Assembly (NCBI GenBank): GCA_031308135.1 | Contig: JAHLJT010000631.1 | Coordinates: forward strand, 266,896,948-266,960,947 | DNA: 64,000 nucleotides | Direction of reading: 5' to 3' | DNA from: Acheta domesticus | Lineage: Eukaryota; Arthropoda; Insecta; Orthoptera; Gryllidae | Part shown: positions 23,583 to 36,900 of the stretch, piece by piece | How the letters are laid out: each line of letters starts with the position of its first letter | Position numbering within the stretch: the first letter of the stretch is position 1 | The notes under the pieces: model-generated | What the model saw: only the letters and a program-made list of their open reading frames with translations | What the model was told of the DNA's origin: nothing | Database searches by the model: none | Program-made: the position numbers and the translations under genes

Positions 23583-25369
23583 AATAATTAAATAAATAAA
23601 TGTCTTTATTGGTGGCGAGGCTCAGGCTATTTAGCCTGCTCTTCCGCCTGACCACTTTCAAAAAATTTTATTACAGTTTATTTTATGATAAAGGAGACCA
23701 TTCAATGAGAAATACGTACGCAATTTAGATGAAGGGTTTCTCACATGCGACGCAGGAGTGAGAGCGAGTGAGCAAGACGTTGATAGAACAGGGAACGCAC
23801 TCACAACATTTGTGTGGTTAAGTTTATTAATTTTACGTTAGGGAGATATTAAAAATTAGTCACAAATATATCAGATTGAAGCACTTCGAGATTTAACTTA
23901 AATTTTCAGAAACTAGTTTTTGACTCGTAAGTTAGGTACAGAAAAAAATAGAAGGAGCTTGTTTAAAACAGTGGCATGTTATTAAGTACTACTAATTGTT
24001 TGAAAGACCGTGTGAAGAAGCTGAAATTGCGTACGTATTTTTGAATTACCCCTAAGAAACAGAAAGGGGGGAAAACTCGTCAGCATGCAAGCGAAAAACA
24101 TCCAGTAAAGAGTTCAAGTCAAAGAAAGAGAAAACGAATCTATTCGGTTATTAAATTAGGTAAATAAAAAAAGAAGAAAAAAGAAATCATGAACGTGGAT
24201 ACGATCAAATTAAATCTAGGAAAAGGTTAGAACTTAAAATTTTCCTCAAACTAAAAAGGGCAAATTATGAAAATGTATGAAGTGTTACCAATTGGAATAT
24301 TCTCAAGACTTGAAAACCTGACCCAACATCTTTCACACGTAAGCCAACGATGTATACTACATTTATTCCTGGGACTGCAAACAAAGGGACCATTCCGGCG
24401 TGCACCTTCAGCGATTGAGTAAACCCAGGTAAACCTCAATCAGGATGGTGGCTGAAGGCCAAGACAAAATACTCTACCAAGGTCACGATACAAGTAAACA
24501 ATTACAGTGCATACAAAATACAAAGTAGGAATGAAAATATTTTGAATTTAATATTATGTTTTAACGTATAGCAATAGTTGTAGGAAATGATGAACTGAAA
24601 CAGAAAAATTGCAAATTAGTAAAACACATTTAGACAAGAATTGAAGGATAGAAATTATATTTTGAGTATATACACCTGTGAGCACATGGACGCATGCATA
24701 TCACGTTGTACAATTAAGCAAATGCACAACCATGTACTCATAACATAAGTATGCACACATGTAGATGGGTACTGTAGTAAACGTGAGGTATGGATTGAAG
24801 GGTAGTTCCTCATATGCTATTTAAAATGATTGAGGGAGAGTATAAATTGGTTTTAAAAACAAATAGCTAGATTATGGAGTAGTTAAACTATTCTATAAGA
24901 GGATAAATGTACAATGAAAAAACAAAACAAAACAAAACAAAGTATTTATGTGTGTCACAGAGATTTGTTCACTTTTAAGGTTGAATACTTAGATAATGTG
25001 ATTAAAAAGAGAGGAAAAGGAAGAGTTATTGACCTAGAATGATAATTTAGAGAAAGAGAGAAAGGAAACAAAAATAGCGGGGATTTTAGTGATCGGAAAA
25101 GAAAGAGAATAAGAAAGGGAGAGAAAAGGAAAGAGACAGAAAAGGAAAAAAAGAGAGAAATATGAGAAATGTTAGATGAGAAGTGTTTATTTGAAAAATG
25201 GGATAGAATGTTGTTCGATAAGATTGGAATAAGAATGAGAATCGTCACCGTGTCAAGGCAGTACAGCGTCCCTAATCCTTAGTTTTAGCTGACGCAGTAG
25301 ACGTACAGCTGGCAATGTCCTGGTAACACAGTAATACTGCACTGGTACGCAATAATACTGTCAATGCCG
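23583..25369 (-). repeat. Probable 3' untranslated region of the neighbouring minus-strand LINE
   Basis: On the minus strand, 23,680 down to 23,583 reads gcctgagcctcgccaccaat, then aaagacatttatttatttaa, the kind of short A/T repeat tail seen at LINE 3' ends. Between this and the end of the coding region lie purine-rich tracts (25,000-25,160) and an AAAAC microsatellite (24,917-24,945). Continuity with the LINE is inferred from position and orientation only. Confidence 0.4.
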
Positions 25370-26740
25370 TTAAGTAATATTTTCATGAATCCAGTTTGTG
25401 ACGTCTTTTTTAAACTTTTGAAAAGTACTGCTATTTTTTATAGTAGAGGGAAGATTGTTCCAGGCGCGGATGGCAGTGACAGTGAAAGATTAGGGAAAAG
25501 TAGTGGTATTGTGATGCGGAATACAAATAAGGCGTGACTCTCGGGCACGATGTAGCTTCATAAATTGAAAACGTAGTGATAGGGTGCCATGATGAGAGCT
25601 GTTTAAAATCTTGTAGAGGAGGAGAAGCCAGTGAAGAAAACGCCTTTTATCAATGGTAAGAATTTTAGAGTGCGTAAAAAGTTGAAATATGGTCGTATTT
25701 TTCAAGGTCGAAAATAAAGCGAATACATGCATTTTGAGCTACTTGTAACTTGCGTTGCTGCTTTAAATTTATGTCAGTCAAAAGGAAATCGCAGTAATCA
25801 AAGTGAGGCATAAGGAGTGATTGTACAAGGGTCTGACGAGTTTTTCTAGATAAAAGAGTACGCATGCGTTTTAAAACATGCAGGGACCCGAATACTTTTT
25901 GACATATTTTATCAATTTGAACATTCTATGTTAGAGTATTATCCATTTGCACACTTAAATTTCTCACATCATTACATCACGGTAGAGGAGTTCCATCTAT
26001 GCAAATGTCAGGGAGAGCGGAAAGTGATAACTTTTTTAGGGAGTTTCTGGAGCCGATTACAAGACATTGAGATTTTTTGGGGTTTAGCAGTAGCCCCATT
26101 GATGATGACCAAGAGGAGAGTGACTGCAGGTCTTCGTTGATTTTTTTAGCAAGTTCGGGAACGCGAGAAGAGGGTCCGCTAATATACATTTGGAGATCAT
26201 CAGCATACATATGATGACAACAATTTTTTATTGATTTGCCTATATCATTAACATAAATTAGGAAAGCGAGGGGTCCTAACACTGAGCCCTGTGCAACGCC
26301 GCGTGCTAATGGCAAGGTACAAGACACACTGTCACCGCACACAACTTTTTGTTGCCGTTCTGATAGATAACTGGAAAACCATTTGAGTGTAGATGTGGCA
26401 CATCCAATATTTTTTAACTTTGCTAACAAAATATCGTGATCGATAAAATCGAATGCCTTACTAAAGTCGAGAAGGGCGAGAATTGTGATTTTACCCTTAT
26501 CTTTTGCATCTCGGGCATCTTCAATCACACTAAGGAGCGCAGTCCCTCTGCTTTTACCGGGTCTAAAGCCTGACTGGTTTTTACTCAAAATACTGAAATT
26601 TTGAAGGTGATGTTCGACCTGTTTGCTGGCGATCTTTTCGAGAACTTTTGATAATGTGGGCAAGATACTGATGGGACGGTAATCAACAGGTGTCATAGGA
26701 TTTGCGCTTTTAGGGAGAGGATGGACCAGTGCTGTCTTGC
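25370..26740 (-). mobile_element. Non-LTR retrotransposon (Jockey/CR1-type) reverse transcriptase region, 5'-truncated
   Basis: The minus strand encodes VDYRPISILPTLSKVLEK, FRPGKSRGTALLSVIEDA, LLDFSKAFDFIDHDIL, GVAQGSVLGPLAFLIYVNDI and the catalytic YADD box in HHMYADDLQMY, which are the core reverse transcriptase motifs in order. The first frame is open for 239 codons (26,696-25,977). The C-terminal part continues in other frames (QSLLMPHFDYCDF, VAQNACIRFIF) and ends at a stop near 25,370 after TNWIHENIT. Single-base frame breaks separate the parts. The 5' side stops abruptly at 26,740 against mitochondrial DNA. Confidence 0.9.
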
Positions 26741-26741
26741 A

Positions 26742-26985
26742 TCAGGGATTACAGTAACATGAGCTCATCATAGTCTAATAGAAAACAACTACAGTCAAAC
26801 TACACAAGGATTACTATTAACAATTATTCTAGGAATTTATTTTACCATTTTACAAGCCTACAAATATATTGAAGCCCCTTTCACTATTGCAGACTCAGTT
26901 TATGGGTCATCCCTTTTTATAGCAACGTGGTTCCATGGCCTACATGTTATTATTGGTACAACATTTCTATCTGTTTGTATGCAGC
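26742..26985 (+). pseudogene. cox3: NUMT: nuclear copy of mitochondrial cox3 fragment
   Basis: Read with the invertebrate mitochondrial code (TGA as Trp), this stretch is open for about 81 codons. It gives the cytochrome c oxidase subunit III signatures [34 protein letters not shown] and [13 protein letters not shown]. In the nuclear code the early TGA would stop it. The open frame suggests a fairly recent transfer, though FIATWFHG differs from the usual ATGFHG. It abuts the truncated LINE on its left; the right breakpoint is near 26,985. Confidence 0.92.
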
Positions 26986-27568
26986 TCAAGTCTGCAACTC
27001 AAGTATAATTGAACTAAAGAAAATAATTACATAAATTACACAATAATTTGCCTGGGTGTTAAGTAATTAGGGCGTTAATTATTCTTGGAATTGATTGAAA
27101 ACACTAAGCACTTGGATCAGCTGATTGGTAAACACAGCTGCTATCATTAAAAAAGTAAGTTAACAGAGATTGAAGTTGGCAGAAATTGAGGGGAAAACCT
27201 TATGCATACAAACATACAGAATATATACTGAGGCTGAAATAAAGCTTGGCATTCGTACTATACTGAATGACAGAAAAACAATAATAAAACAATTTATACC
27301 AAAATTCAGGTTAAACAGCAGGTACGCTCAAGAACACGCTTGGAAGTGCTGTGCTCCGGCTGACAGCTGTGGAGCGCCTGCCCCTGAGAGCGAGGCGCAG
27401 CTTGATGCTCAGATTGCTCACGCGGGGCACACGATATTAACGCGAGGCCAGGCGGCTCACGGATACGTTGATCAGATTCAAATCAAAGAACGCAGAACAC
27501 CACAGTTACGGTAGTTGGCACAGCTCACATTTACGTAACTATCAGTAACTTGGTCATTACACGAGTGA
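26986..27568. other. Unclassified DNA
   Basis: A 114-codon open frame at 27,170-27,514 (+) has no recognisable motif and is probably chance. No other feature is seen. Confidence 0.35.
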
Positions 27569-27572
27569 TTAA

Positions 27573-28480
27573 CCCTAGCGAGGTGGCGCTTGCCGGAGTT
27601 ACGTTAGAGGCGGCGCGGGGTCCTTTCTGACCCCTTTATCTCTTTATAATATTATATTTAGCAACAAATAAGTGTAAAATTAGTTATTTTAGTAAACATT
27701 AATAATTTATAAGGTAGTATTAACATAATGCACTATTATAAACAAACATGGAGCAAATGAGGAATTGAATAAAACAAAAGGACAAAGTATCATTTATCTT
27801 CAATTTTATGAAGTAAACCCATTTACATTTTCCTGAATATTTCAACGGCAAAGGTATCAGAAAATTCAATAAGTTTCATTTTCTAACATTGTCTTACACA
27901 AAAATAAGTAAACAATTGAAAATGGTTCCAAGTCAAACAACACAACTTAGTTGTTGAAATTTAAGATATTTGTTTTGGTGTCACAAATATTTATAAATGA
28001 ATTATTGCATCTAAAATTTGGAAAGGAACATGTCGCAAGTCCACAATTAATTACTCTTCTCACTGAACTACATTGTTTACACAAAAGATCGCGATAATCT
28101 TTACAAACTTGTTTTCTGCACTTGGTACAAAAGTTTAGTTTCCCTCAAATTATTCATAATGTTAAATAAATAAACAATACACTTCACGCTGACACATTCT
28201 ATCAATGTACCAGCGCTACTGAAGCACTGTTGCAAGCTCTTCGCACTGCCGACGGATGTGGTGGCGCGGGGTCAGACATCATTTTGAACAATGGGTCGAC
28301 TCATATCGCTCTTCAAGGAACCCGTCGCATTGTCGCGAAGTACTTATATCTTTCAAACAAATGCTAAAGAATTTGGTGAAAAGCATGTCGAATTTAAAGA
28401 TTCTGACTTACAAAATTAGGCAATTGCAGCTAAGCAAACGTACATGGGGTCACAAGGGACCCCGCGCCACCTCTCTCGGG
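27573..28480 (-). mobile_element. Internally deleted piggyBac-like element flanked by TTAA
   Basis: TTAA occurs at 27,569-27,572 and 28,481-28,484, giving the piggyBac hallmark ends TTAACCC and GGGTTAA. Behind them are inverted matches: ccctagcgaggtggcg at the left and cgccacctctctcggg at the right. A subterminal palindrome follows: ggggtcctttctgacccc at about 27,619 and ggggtcacaagggacccc at about 28,446. The minus strand at about 28,145-28,050 encodes CTKCRKQVCKDYRDLLCKQC, the cysteine-rich zinc domain at the C-terminus of piggyBac transposases. The rest of the transposase is missing, so this is a non-autonomous deletion derivative. Confidence 0.88.
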
Positions 28481-28682
28481 TTAACAGACTTCGCGTTGGT
28501 ATTAAGATTGCTTAATGGTATGCAATAGCCGCACGCGAGGTTACTTCATGTAATTGCATTTTCGAAAATTGCGATTTTTTTCGGCGTCTTCCTATTACAA
28601 CAAAATTGATTATAGAAATTTTACACACAAATAAAATTTGTTCTCGATAATTGGTCCTTTCAATAAGGCCACTTATATTTTT

Positions 28683-29705
28683 ATGAACATTTTAGTAGTT
28701 TTCGCGCAACATTGCGTGAAATGTCTGAAATATTAAAAAAAAATTACAAAAAAAATATTTTCTCAAAACCACCTCCAAATTGTTTCTTTGAACTTATGGT
28801 AGGGATATTACTAAATGTACTCTATGAGATGACACAAACGCCCAATTGCTCTATCTTTCAGTTTTTTCCAAAATTAAAAAAAAAAATTTTGATATCTCTC
28901 TCACGTCTAAAATTAATACTAGCGGCTATTTGTTTACATTATTCCATTAATCAGTACATGTGCTTTATATAATTTGAAGTAAAATTTCTCGAGAACTCAA
29001 CCGTTTTCTGTGAGAACTAGCTGAAAATTCCGTATTTTCAGAAATGCTTAAACGCCATTTTCTCATAAACTTTTTCAAATATTGTCTTCAAACTTTTCGA
29101 ACAGATTGTGCTAATGACACTTTTTAATATGATGTAAAATTAATTTTGGGATACTTTTTGTTTTTTTTCAAAAATTACGCAATGGCATTTTTTTTGAAAG
29201 ATCTCACACCGTTAATATGCACATTTGCAGGAATTTGTAAACATTATTGTATTTGTAAGTTGATGCGCTTCAAATGACTTTTAAAGATGGTTTTTGAAAA
29301 CTCAAACATTTTCTGTGAATAACAGCTCGAAATTTCGAATTTACAGTAGCGCTGAAACGCTATTTTCTTAAAAACGGCTCGAAATTTTTGAAAGAAATTT
29401 GCGATCTAGGACGAGGATTTACTGTTCTTTAATATCATTAAATTTTTATACTCTTAGGAAAGGGAAGAATGTGAGAAAAAGTAAAGAAAAAAGTACTTTG
29501 GGCGGCGATATAAGACGGTTGGCAAGAATACGTGGCATGGCACGTCTGAAGAGCTACCCGAGACCAAAAGAAATAGAAAACTAATACAGGAAAGTCTGTA
29601 GCACCAATAGTTTTCTACGTAAAATCCGCCGTCTTTTCGCGCAGCATTACGTAACTTTTCCTATACTACGTATATTACTCCGTATACACGTAGTTAGGAG
29701 AGAGT
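28683..29705 (+). repeat. Family A repeat, near full length (copy 5)
   Basis: The longest copy in the window, about 1 kb. It runs from tagtagttttcgcgcaacat through the acattattgtatttgtaagt block and tagaaaactaatacaggaaa to the outer alternating motif (actacgtatattactccgta). It shows no open frame of substance, which suggests a non-autonomous element. Confidence 0.75.
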
Positions 29706-30079
29706 TGGGTAAACTGGTCCACTTTTCTTACTAGTTCTAAAATGTTATTTGCTTGACTTAAATGTGTGAATTTTCGCATATTTGAGAGAGGCTTCCTCCT
29801 TTTATTGTAGGAACAAACAACATCATTGTGTTATTGTCAAATATAAATGTTTTATTTATTTGCAATAGAACCCGTTAACCTAACCGGTAATGTTAAGTGT
29901 AGTGGAAATTGAAATAAGCAGTGAGTTTATATGACATTATTTAAAGTATATGTACTGATTAATTCAATAATGTGAACAAATCGCCGCTAATGTTAATATA
30001 AACGATGTGAGAGGGAAACAAAACAAATTATTTGTTTAACTAAAGGATAAAACAATAAATAGAAACATAAATTTCTTGA
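29706..30079. other. Unclassified AT-rich DNA between family A copies
   Basis: No gene is seen. It lies between copies 5 and 6 of family A. Confidence 0.3.
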
Positions 30080-30670
30080 AAACTCAAGTTTTCGAGATAT
30101 AAATGGCGTGTTCGAAAACTTTTCGTTCGTATTTTTTCTTCAAACGTTTCAAACGAATAGAGCTAATTGCACACTTTTATATTACGTAAACTTAATTAGG
30201 GGTATTTTTTGATTTTTCAAAAATTAAATTTATTTTGAAAGATCTCCCACACCTTTATAACGCATATTTTCTGCATTTTGTAAACACTATTGTGTTTGTG
30301 AGTTAATGTGCTTCAAATGACTACTAATGAAGTTTTCGAAATCACAAAAAATTCCTGTGAAAAAGAGCTTCACTTTTCGCATTTACAGTAGCGCTTAAGC
30401 GTCATTTTCCTAAAAAATCTTTGAAATAAAATTGTGATTTAAGACGAATTTTTACTGTCCTGTAATAGTTTTAAAATATTATTTCCGTTCTACTATCAAG
30501 AATCCGAAAAATTAAGAAAATATCAAAAAATGTAGTTTGGGTGGCCATGGATGGTACTTAGCAAGAGTATGTGTCAAGTCCGAATAGCTAGCCGAGACGA
30601 AATGAAATAGAAAACTAATACGAGAAAGAAAACTAATACGAGAAGTATGTGCCATTCTGTAGCACCTCTT
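30080..30670 (+). repeat. Family A repeat, middle and tail (copy 6)
   Basis: Matches copy 5 from ttcttcaaacgtttcaaacg through ttgtaaacactattgtgttt, then the tctactatcaagaatccgaa block and tagaaaactaatacgagaaa. A short stretch of the tail (actaatacgagaaag) is duplicated in tandem near 30,615. Confidence 0.7.
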
Positions 30671-30922
30671 GTTATATTTTCATTAATGAATCAATAACCA
30701 TCGTAAAGTAATCAAATGTAATTAAATTTCTCTTGATACAATAAATGTTCTGTTGATACAATAAATAAAATTGATAAATAAAATGTTCGTTTGATACAAT
30801 AGAATTTTAAAAAATGCAATCTTATCTACTAACTTATCTCATGATATATCATGATATCATTAAACCTAGTTAGTTTGATAGCAGCTGCATTAAGCCGCAA
30901 TAATCCTGATAGCATTAAGTTT

Positions 30923-30930
30923 CTATAAAT
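30923..30930 (+). promoter_or_regulatory. TATA box of trypsin gene C
   Basis: CTATAAAT; the TATA begins at 30,924, exactly 53 nt before the ATG at 30,977. Gene B has the same 53-nt spacing. A transcription start about 30 nt downstream would leave a 5' leader of about 20-25 nt. Confidence 0.65.
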
Positions 30931-30976
30931 TCCTACTGACAGACCTGGCAGAAAAATTGTCGCAGAAGCCGTCAAC

Positions 30977-33900
30977 ATGTTTAACGTCTTAAGCTTCTTG
31001 TACATCTTGAGTGTCGCCTTTGGTGAGTACACCAGGGTTAAATGGCCCAGATTAAAAATAAGGCTTTAAGATTGGCGAATTTTCTAATTTTCAATCAATG
31101 TATAGTAATACACATATACTGTGACCGGTATCTTGGAGAAGTTGGTGCGATTCACATCCATGACAGTGAAATTGATTAAATTCGCGTCTCTGAATAATAA
31201 GAGCAGATCACCGAACATCTAGTGCCTAGCGGCGATGGTAAGGGAAGTCCACCGGCTTTGGAGGGCGGGCTAGTAAAAGCGTGGAAGTTATACACAGAGA
31301 ACTGGAAGTGAGTAGTATTAACGGAAAATTCTGTCTCATTTATTCTCGACGTCTGCCGAAAAGAGGTCCCTGGAGTTAAAGTGCGTACAACTGAAATTTA
31401 CAAGTAGTGAATTTGGAGTTACTACAGACGTACGAAGACGAGAGCAACCCTGTAATAGGTAATTGACCTTATAATTGCATTTAAGTAAATTATTAATGCA
31501 TGCAAATTGAGGTGATGGCAAAAGTGCATGGCAGTAGTATGCACGATACAATAGTAATGTAGTTCACAATAGTAATGACGTATAGAAATGACCGTGCTAA
31601 CACGCAAATTCATACTTTCAGCTTTTCTGTGTTCCATGACCGGAGTACATTGAGTATACTTACGTAGGCTGCGAGTATTAGAAACCAGTTTGGAGTCCAA
31701 TCATTACAGTAATTCAACGGAATCAAAGGCGTTGAACTTCTGGACGGGCTGACCTATTGTATTTCTATACGAGAGCATGACTACATTGAAGCCAGGCGTG
31801 AATAGTATAACCAAACGTCCTCTAAGTAAGATCGACGCTACGTACAGACTTCGAAAAAGTAATAGTCACAAAGTGAGTTTTATAATGATCCATGTGGCAT
31901 TTGGTAGCTTGGAGAAATGTAAAACTTGCTTGAGTGAACATTAATAGAACCGAAGAATTATTTACGCAAACAGGGTCTCTCAGGGTTTCATGGGACAGTA
32001 CGTGTTATAGAAAATTCAAAAGAAATATAATTTGTTAAAACTGTGAAATAATTTTAATACTGGTTGTAGGTGAATATCAACATTTTAACTGATGTAAAAT
32101 AATTTGCATTTGAACCAGAAAATTAATCTGGGCCATCATTCTTTGTTTTGAGATCGGCTATCAAGACCAAGTAAGTTGGAATTTTCTTGACATTGAAATA
32201 GAAAGGATGAGTGTAAAATTACGAATATTTACAAGTATTTACGAGTTACACTTAAAATCACCCGGTGTCAGTGAATAAAAAAAGGTGGTTGAAAGGTACA
32301 TCCTCGGAAAGGACATAATATAAAGGGGTTTAGTGATAACCTGCAAAGTCCGTGCGGTCATAGAGTAAAGATGTATAGTCTGTGGTGCGGTATTACTGAG
32401 AAGCAGGAAAGCAGCGACAATTATTTTAATAACAATTGCATGAATTGTTGGATAGTGTGTTTTTCTTTTCGTTTTGTTCACTGTTGTTATTGTTTTTTGA
32501 GTTTTCGATACACAAAAATTATTCAGGGATTACCAGGGTTCGATTTTTACAATCAAAGAAACGAGTCCGTACACCACGAGTCCATTAAGAAATCCGTAGT
32601 TTTAAGTTTAATTAGAGAGCAGTCGAGAACAATTTGTTTGTAACTTTCATTCAATTTTTAAACAATTGTCAGTGCTCAGTCAAGAAAGTACGGGCAATTG
32701 ATGTGCTCCCCGTTCGGATAAAATAATAATAGCGTGATGGTTATTACTTGGCGCGCAGGAGGAGGCTGTTTTGAACACTTGTAAAGCTTCTGTTACACGA
32801 GGTAAAAACGTGAAATTTTGGAAACATACGCAAATCCAAAAAGCTATCGTAAATAACACTTAAGAATTTTTCCCCCTCTTTCACATTCGTTAGCTAAGAA
32901 GACAGGGAACAGGTAACTTAGCAATAGAGGACAATATTTAATGTAATATTTGAGCTACCTTTTTTGCAAAAAAGTAAAGACCAATGACAAAAAACTTTTT
33001 TCAAAATTTTGAATAGGGTTTAGACTATTTCTTTTTGCACACGTGAATAACGTAGTGCAATCTATCATCGGGTTCAGAATGAGCAACGAGGACCAATTCA
33101 TCCTGTATACTAGAAATGCTAAAAAGCACGTACTTTCATTTAGAAACAGTTATTTCTTACTTTTTATACTTCGATTTCTCTCCGAATTAACACATCTGTC
33201 ATCATTTTAAACCTCCTTTCCGGGTTTGGGAAAATACTTCAAATTTAGTTTTTAAATACTTCGCAAAAATATTTTATAAATATGTAATTAAATACACACA
33301 CAAGGTACATTAGGACTTGATGTGCTAAATACATAAGTATTTAAAATACTTCAAATACTCAAAATACTGTACATATATAATAATTTTGTACGGTATACTT
33401 TTTTATTGTCACCATATCGTCTCCTTATTATTTCAATAGTACACCTTTCCGTTGCGGCTCTCACACGCAATCAATCTTTATAAATGAGGTTTCTAAACAA
33501 AGATAATTTCACGGAAACGTGACGAATTGCACTTTGACTTCAAAAATATGAAGGGTTTGTTTAAAAAAGGTATCTAAATATTCAAGTCAATTGCAACCCG
33601 CGACACTTGCCAAAGTTTTTCGTCAAATAACTCCTAAACAAAGTGCTCTAGGGTCTTAAAAAATAAAATTTTGAAGCGAAGGCCTCAAAGAAACGTTTTT
33701 CATACCACAATCTACAAGATAAGATATTTCTCGATATTCAATTAAATTTTCGGTTCCGCGCTTCAATACTATCAAGGCCATCTCAATATTTCAGCCCTTG
33801 CTGCTGGTAGCAATTTTCGTGACGACATGCTTAGAAGGCTTAGATTCCTCAATATTATATTTACGCTTTCTGTATATACCGTGGTTTGTGCAGTCTGACT

Positions 33901-36900
33901 AGATTTATTTTCCTAATCATTAATTCAAGATTTGCTCCCCAGCAACAACTAGAAGTATTATTATAATTGCTTGATACTTACGGAGATGTGTCTTATGAGT
34001 GTAGTGAAACCATTCAATTAATGTTTAGCTGTGGTCTGTAAGTGCTATGTACCTAATTGAGGTATGTCGATGTACAGTGAAGAGTGACGACTGTGTTTGT
34101 GTTTTACCTTTACCAGTATTTTCGTTCTCAGCAGGGATTCATTGAAAGTTTCAAGTCAGCGGATTCAGTCACGTAGCTTTCTCAAAAATCAAAAGCTAAT
34201 ATTTTTTTGACTATCACAAAAAGCTAAAAGCTGTCAAAAAATATTAAATAATTACGTCAAATGTTGCCTTTAAGGAACTGTTGTGAATTGTTTCAAGAAA
34301 ACTCTCCATAATACTGAATAAATCTTAGTTGGAAATTTCTTTTTAAACATCAATTGCATTGCTTTTTATTTTTATTTGATATTGTGTTAGTACATTGCAA
34401 GTTACCTTAATACATTTTTAAACAAACACGTTTCGCACTACTTTACTCGGTCTCCTCAAGTGCAAAAGCCTTTTCTAATATTATTGTGGCAATCAAAGGA
34501 AGCGAAAAGCAAACTCTCGAGAAAGATAAAATAATTTCTTCAAATGTTGTTTTTAAAGAAGTATGAATTTTTCCAAGAACATATATTTATACATTTTTAA
34601 ACAAATAAACATGTTTTATTAACCACGGTCCTTAATAGAAAGGATATACAAAGGGATAGGGAACGTTTAACATGTGAGAGTTCTGGCACGGGTACGCTAG
34701 TATATTATAATTGTCAAATACAATAAATTACTAATTAATAGTCAAACTAATTTTTGAACTATAAATATTTTAATGTATTGTAACTATATGTATAAAGAGT
34801 GTCAAACATAAAATTATATCAAAAATATGTTTAACACAAAGAAATGGAATTTCCTTTAAAAACGAATAATGTTTCAAACAAATCATCACACAATAAAATC
34901 TCTAGTTGGCGAATGTATAAAACTGCAAAGGAAAACCACCATTCAACTAGCGCGGATGAACACAAACTAGTGTTATAACGAATAAACACTTTTTTAGTCT
35001 CATCATTGTCCAGGATTTTTAATGATTTGAAATTATCATTTAAAAATCAAGAAAATCCAAATTCAACAGCTAAAAGGAGCTTTCATTTTTGTTTCAATGA
35101 GGTGCCTTCACTAGCGGAATAAAAAACAAAAAACTGTCATCGTTCTAAACTTTCTTCTTCGTCTGTATTGAATGTATTTTAGTAATTATTTTTTTAAATA
35201 CACCTACTTTACGTATTTAAATACATCTCTAAAATAAGTAGGTTATTCCGAAAGTAAGGTCCGATTCACCGTAACTAATTGAACTTCGCGCGAATATCAC
35301 AATACGCATGCGCGCCGACTCCCGGCATGCCTTGCGCGTCAAACGCCGCTATCAGCGTGGTTACTGCTGCGTGCTGTTTTCAGTGTCAGTTCGTAATGTT
35401 GAAGACTATCAATCGGCCCGCTCACTGTAAGGTAATGTCGATGATTCGGTTTTTGTCAGCAAGAAACGTTTCAGCGGCAGAAATTCATCGGCAGATAAGC
35501 GAAATGTACGGTTCTAACGTATAGAGTGACAGTTAAGTGCGTAAGTGGTTGCGAGCTTTTAATGAAGGACGGAAAAATGTGCATGATGAACCACACTCTG
35601 GTCGGCAATCAGTGGTCACAGACAATTTGGTCAATGTAGTTGCCGAAAAAATTCGTGAAGATCGACAATTCCCTATTTCAAGCTTAGACTTGAAATTTCC
35701 AAACGTGAGTAGAACAACTTTGTACAAAATTGTGTGTGAAAATTTGCAATTTCGCAAATTGTGCGCCCGTTGGGTTGCTTACTGAGTCCCCAAAACTGAA
35801 AAGAATTGCTTCCTCTCGTTTTCGATATCATAAGGAAAGTGACAAACTTTTAGACTAGTCACGGGGGATGAGGCATGGGTTTCTCATATAACCCCCAAGT
35901 CTAAACGTCAGCCAATAGAATGACGTCGCGTGACATTACCAGTCAAGGCCAAGGCAAAGCAGACAATCTCAGCTGTTTTTAAAACAAGATTTCCGTTCTA
36001 CTATTAAAAACCGAAAAATTAAGAAAATGTGCAAAAACTGTACTTTGAGCGGAGATAATGTCAGCTGGCAGGAGTATGTGGCAAGTCCCAATGGCTTGCT
36101 GAGATGAAAGGAAATAGAAAACGATTACGAAAAAGTCTGTTCTATTCTGTTCCCCACTGGTTTCTTCTGAAATCTGTTCGATGTAGGACTGGGGTGGTTT
36201 TCTCTATCCACCAGTATTACATAAGATTTGTGTTGATTGTTTTCTTATAAACTGCCAAAAATAACCTCTTTCCATGATATCTAAAAGATTAGAAAGCTTT
36301 AAAAACATGATAATTTGTTAGTACATTCCAAATGAAAGATATTTTGGATTATACAAGAATGAAATCAAATGTTAAATAAACATTAAAATAAATGCACCGA
36401 TCTGTTGCAGTCGTTTTCGAAGTATTTTTAAAGTCAAGATGATTTAAATGCGGGAAAATGATAAAAATGTTTTATTTTTTTAACCACAGCAGTCGAAAAA
36501 TCTGAAACATCCACAATAATTTACATTTCGAGAGAAACTTTTGAGATTTTTTCGAATCAGTTACAGGGTTCTAAGATACAGTACAAATATTTTTGTTATT
36601 ATTTTTTCAAAAATATTTGTTTGCTTATGAATTTCACGGTGAGAAAATATAGAAAAATGTTTGTCTAATAGTAGAAGTGATTTTATTGTTTTCTATATTT
36701 TTTCAATTAGATAAAATAGTGTTAAGGTAATGAGAAAAAATGAAATTTTAACATATAATATAATAAACATGATTTTGGCTGTAGAGGGACAGACACTAAG
36801 AAACCTTGCAAAAATATAATTTTTATGTTAGAGTAATAGTGAACCTACTCATATGTTATTTGGTCGAGGGCCAATTTTTACCATCTTATCCTTACTCTTC

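Noticed and set aside
25000..25250. Minus-strand open frame rich in Ser, Leu and Phe (97 codons)
   Set aside because: Low-complexity translation of a purine-rich tract.
27170..27514. 114-codon open frame with Cys and Ala-rich C-terminus
   Set aside because: No motif, no splice or promoter context, and it lies between a NUMT and a transposon.
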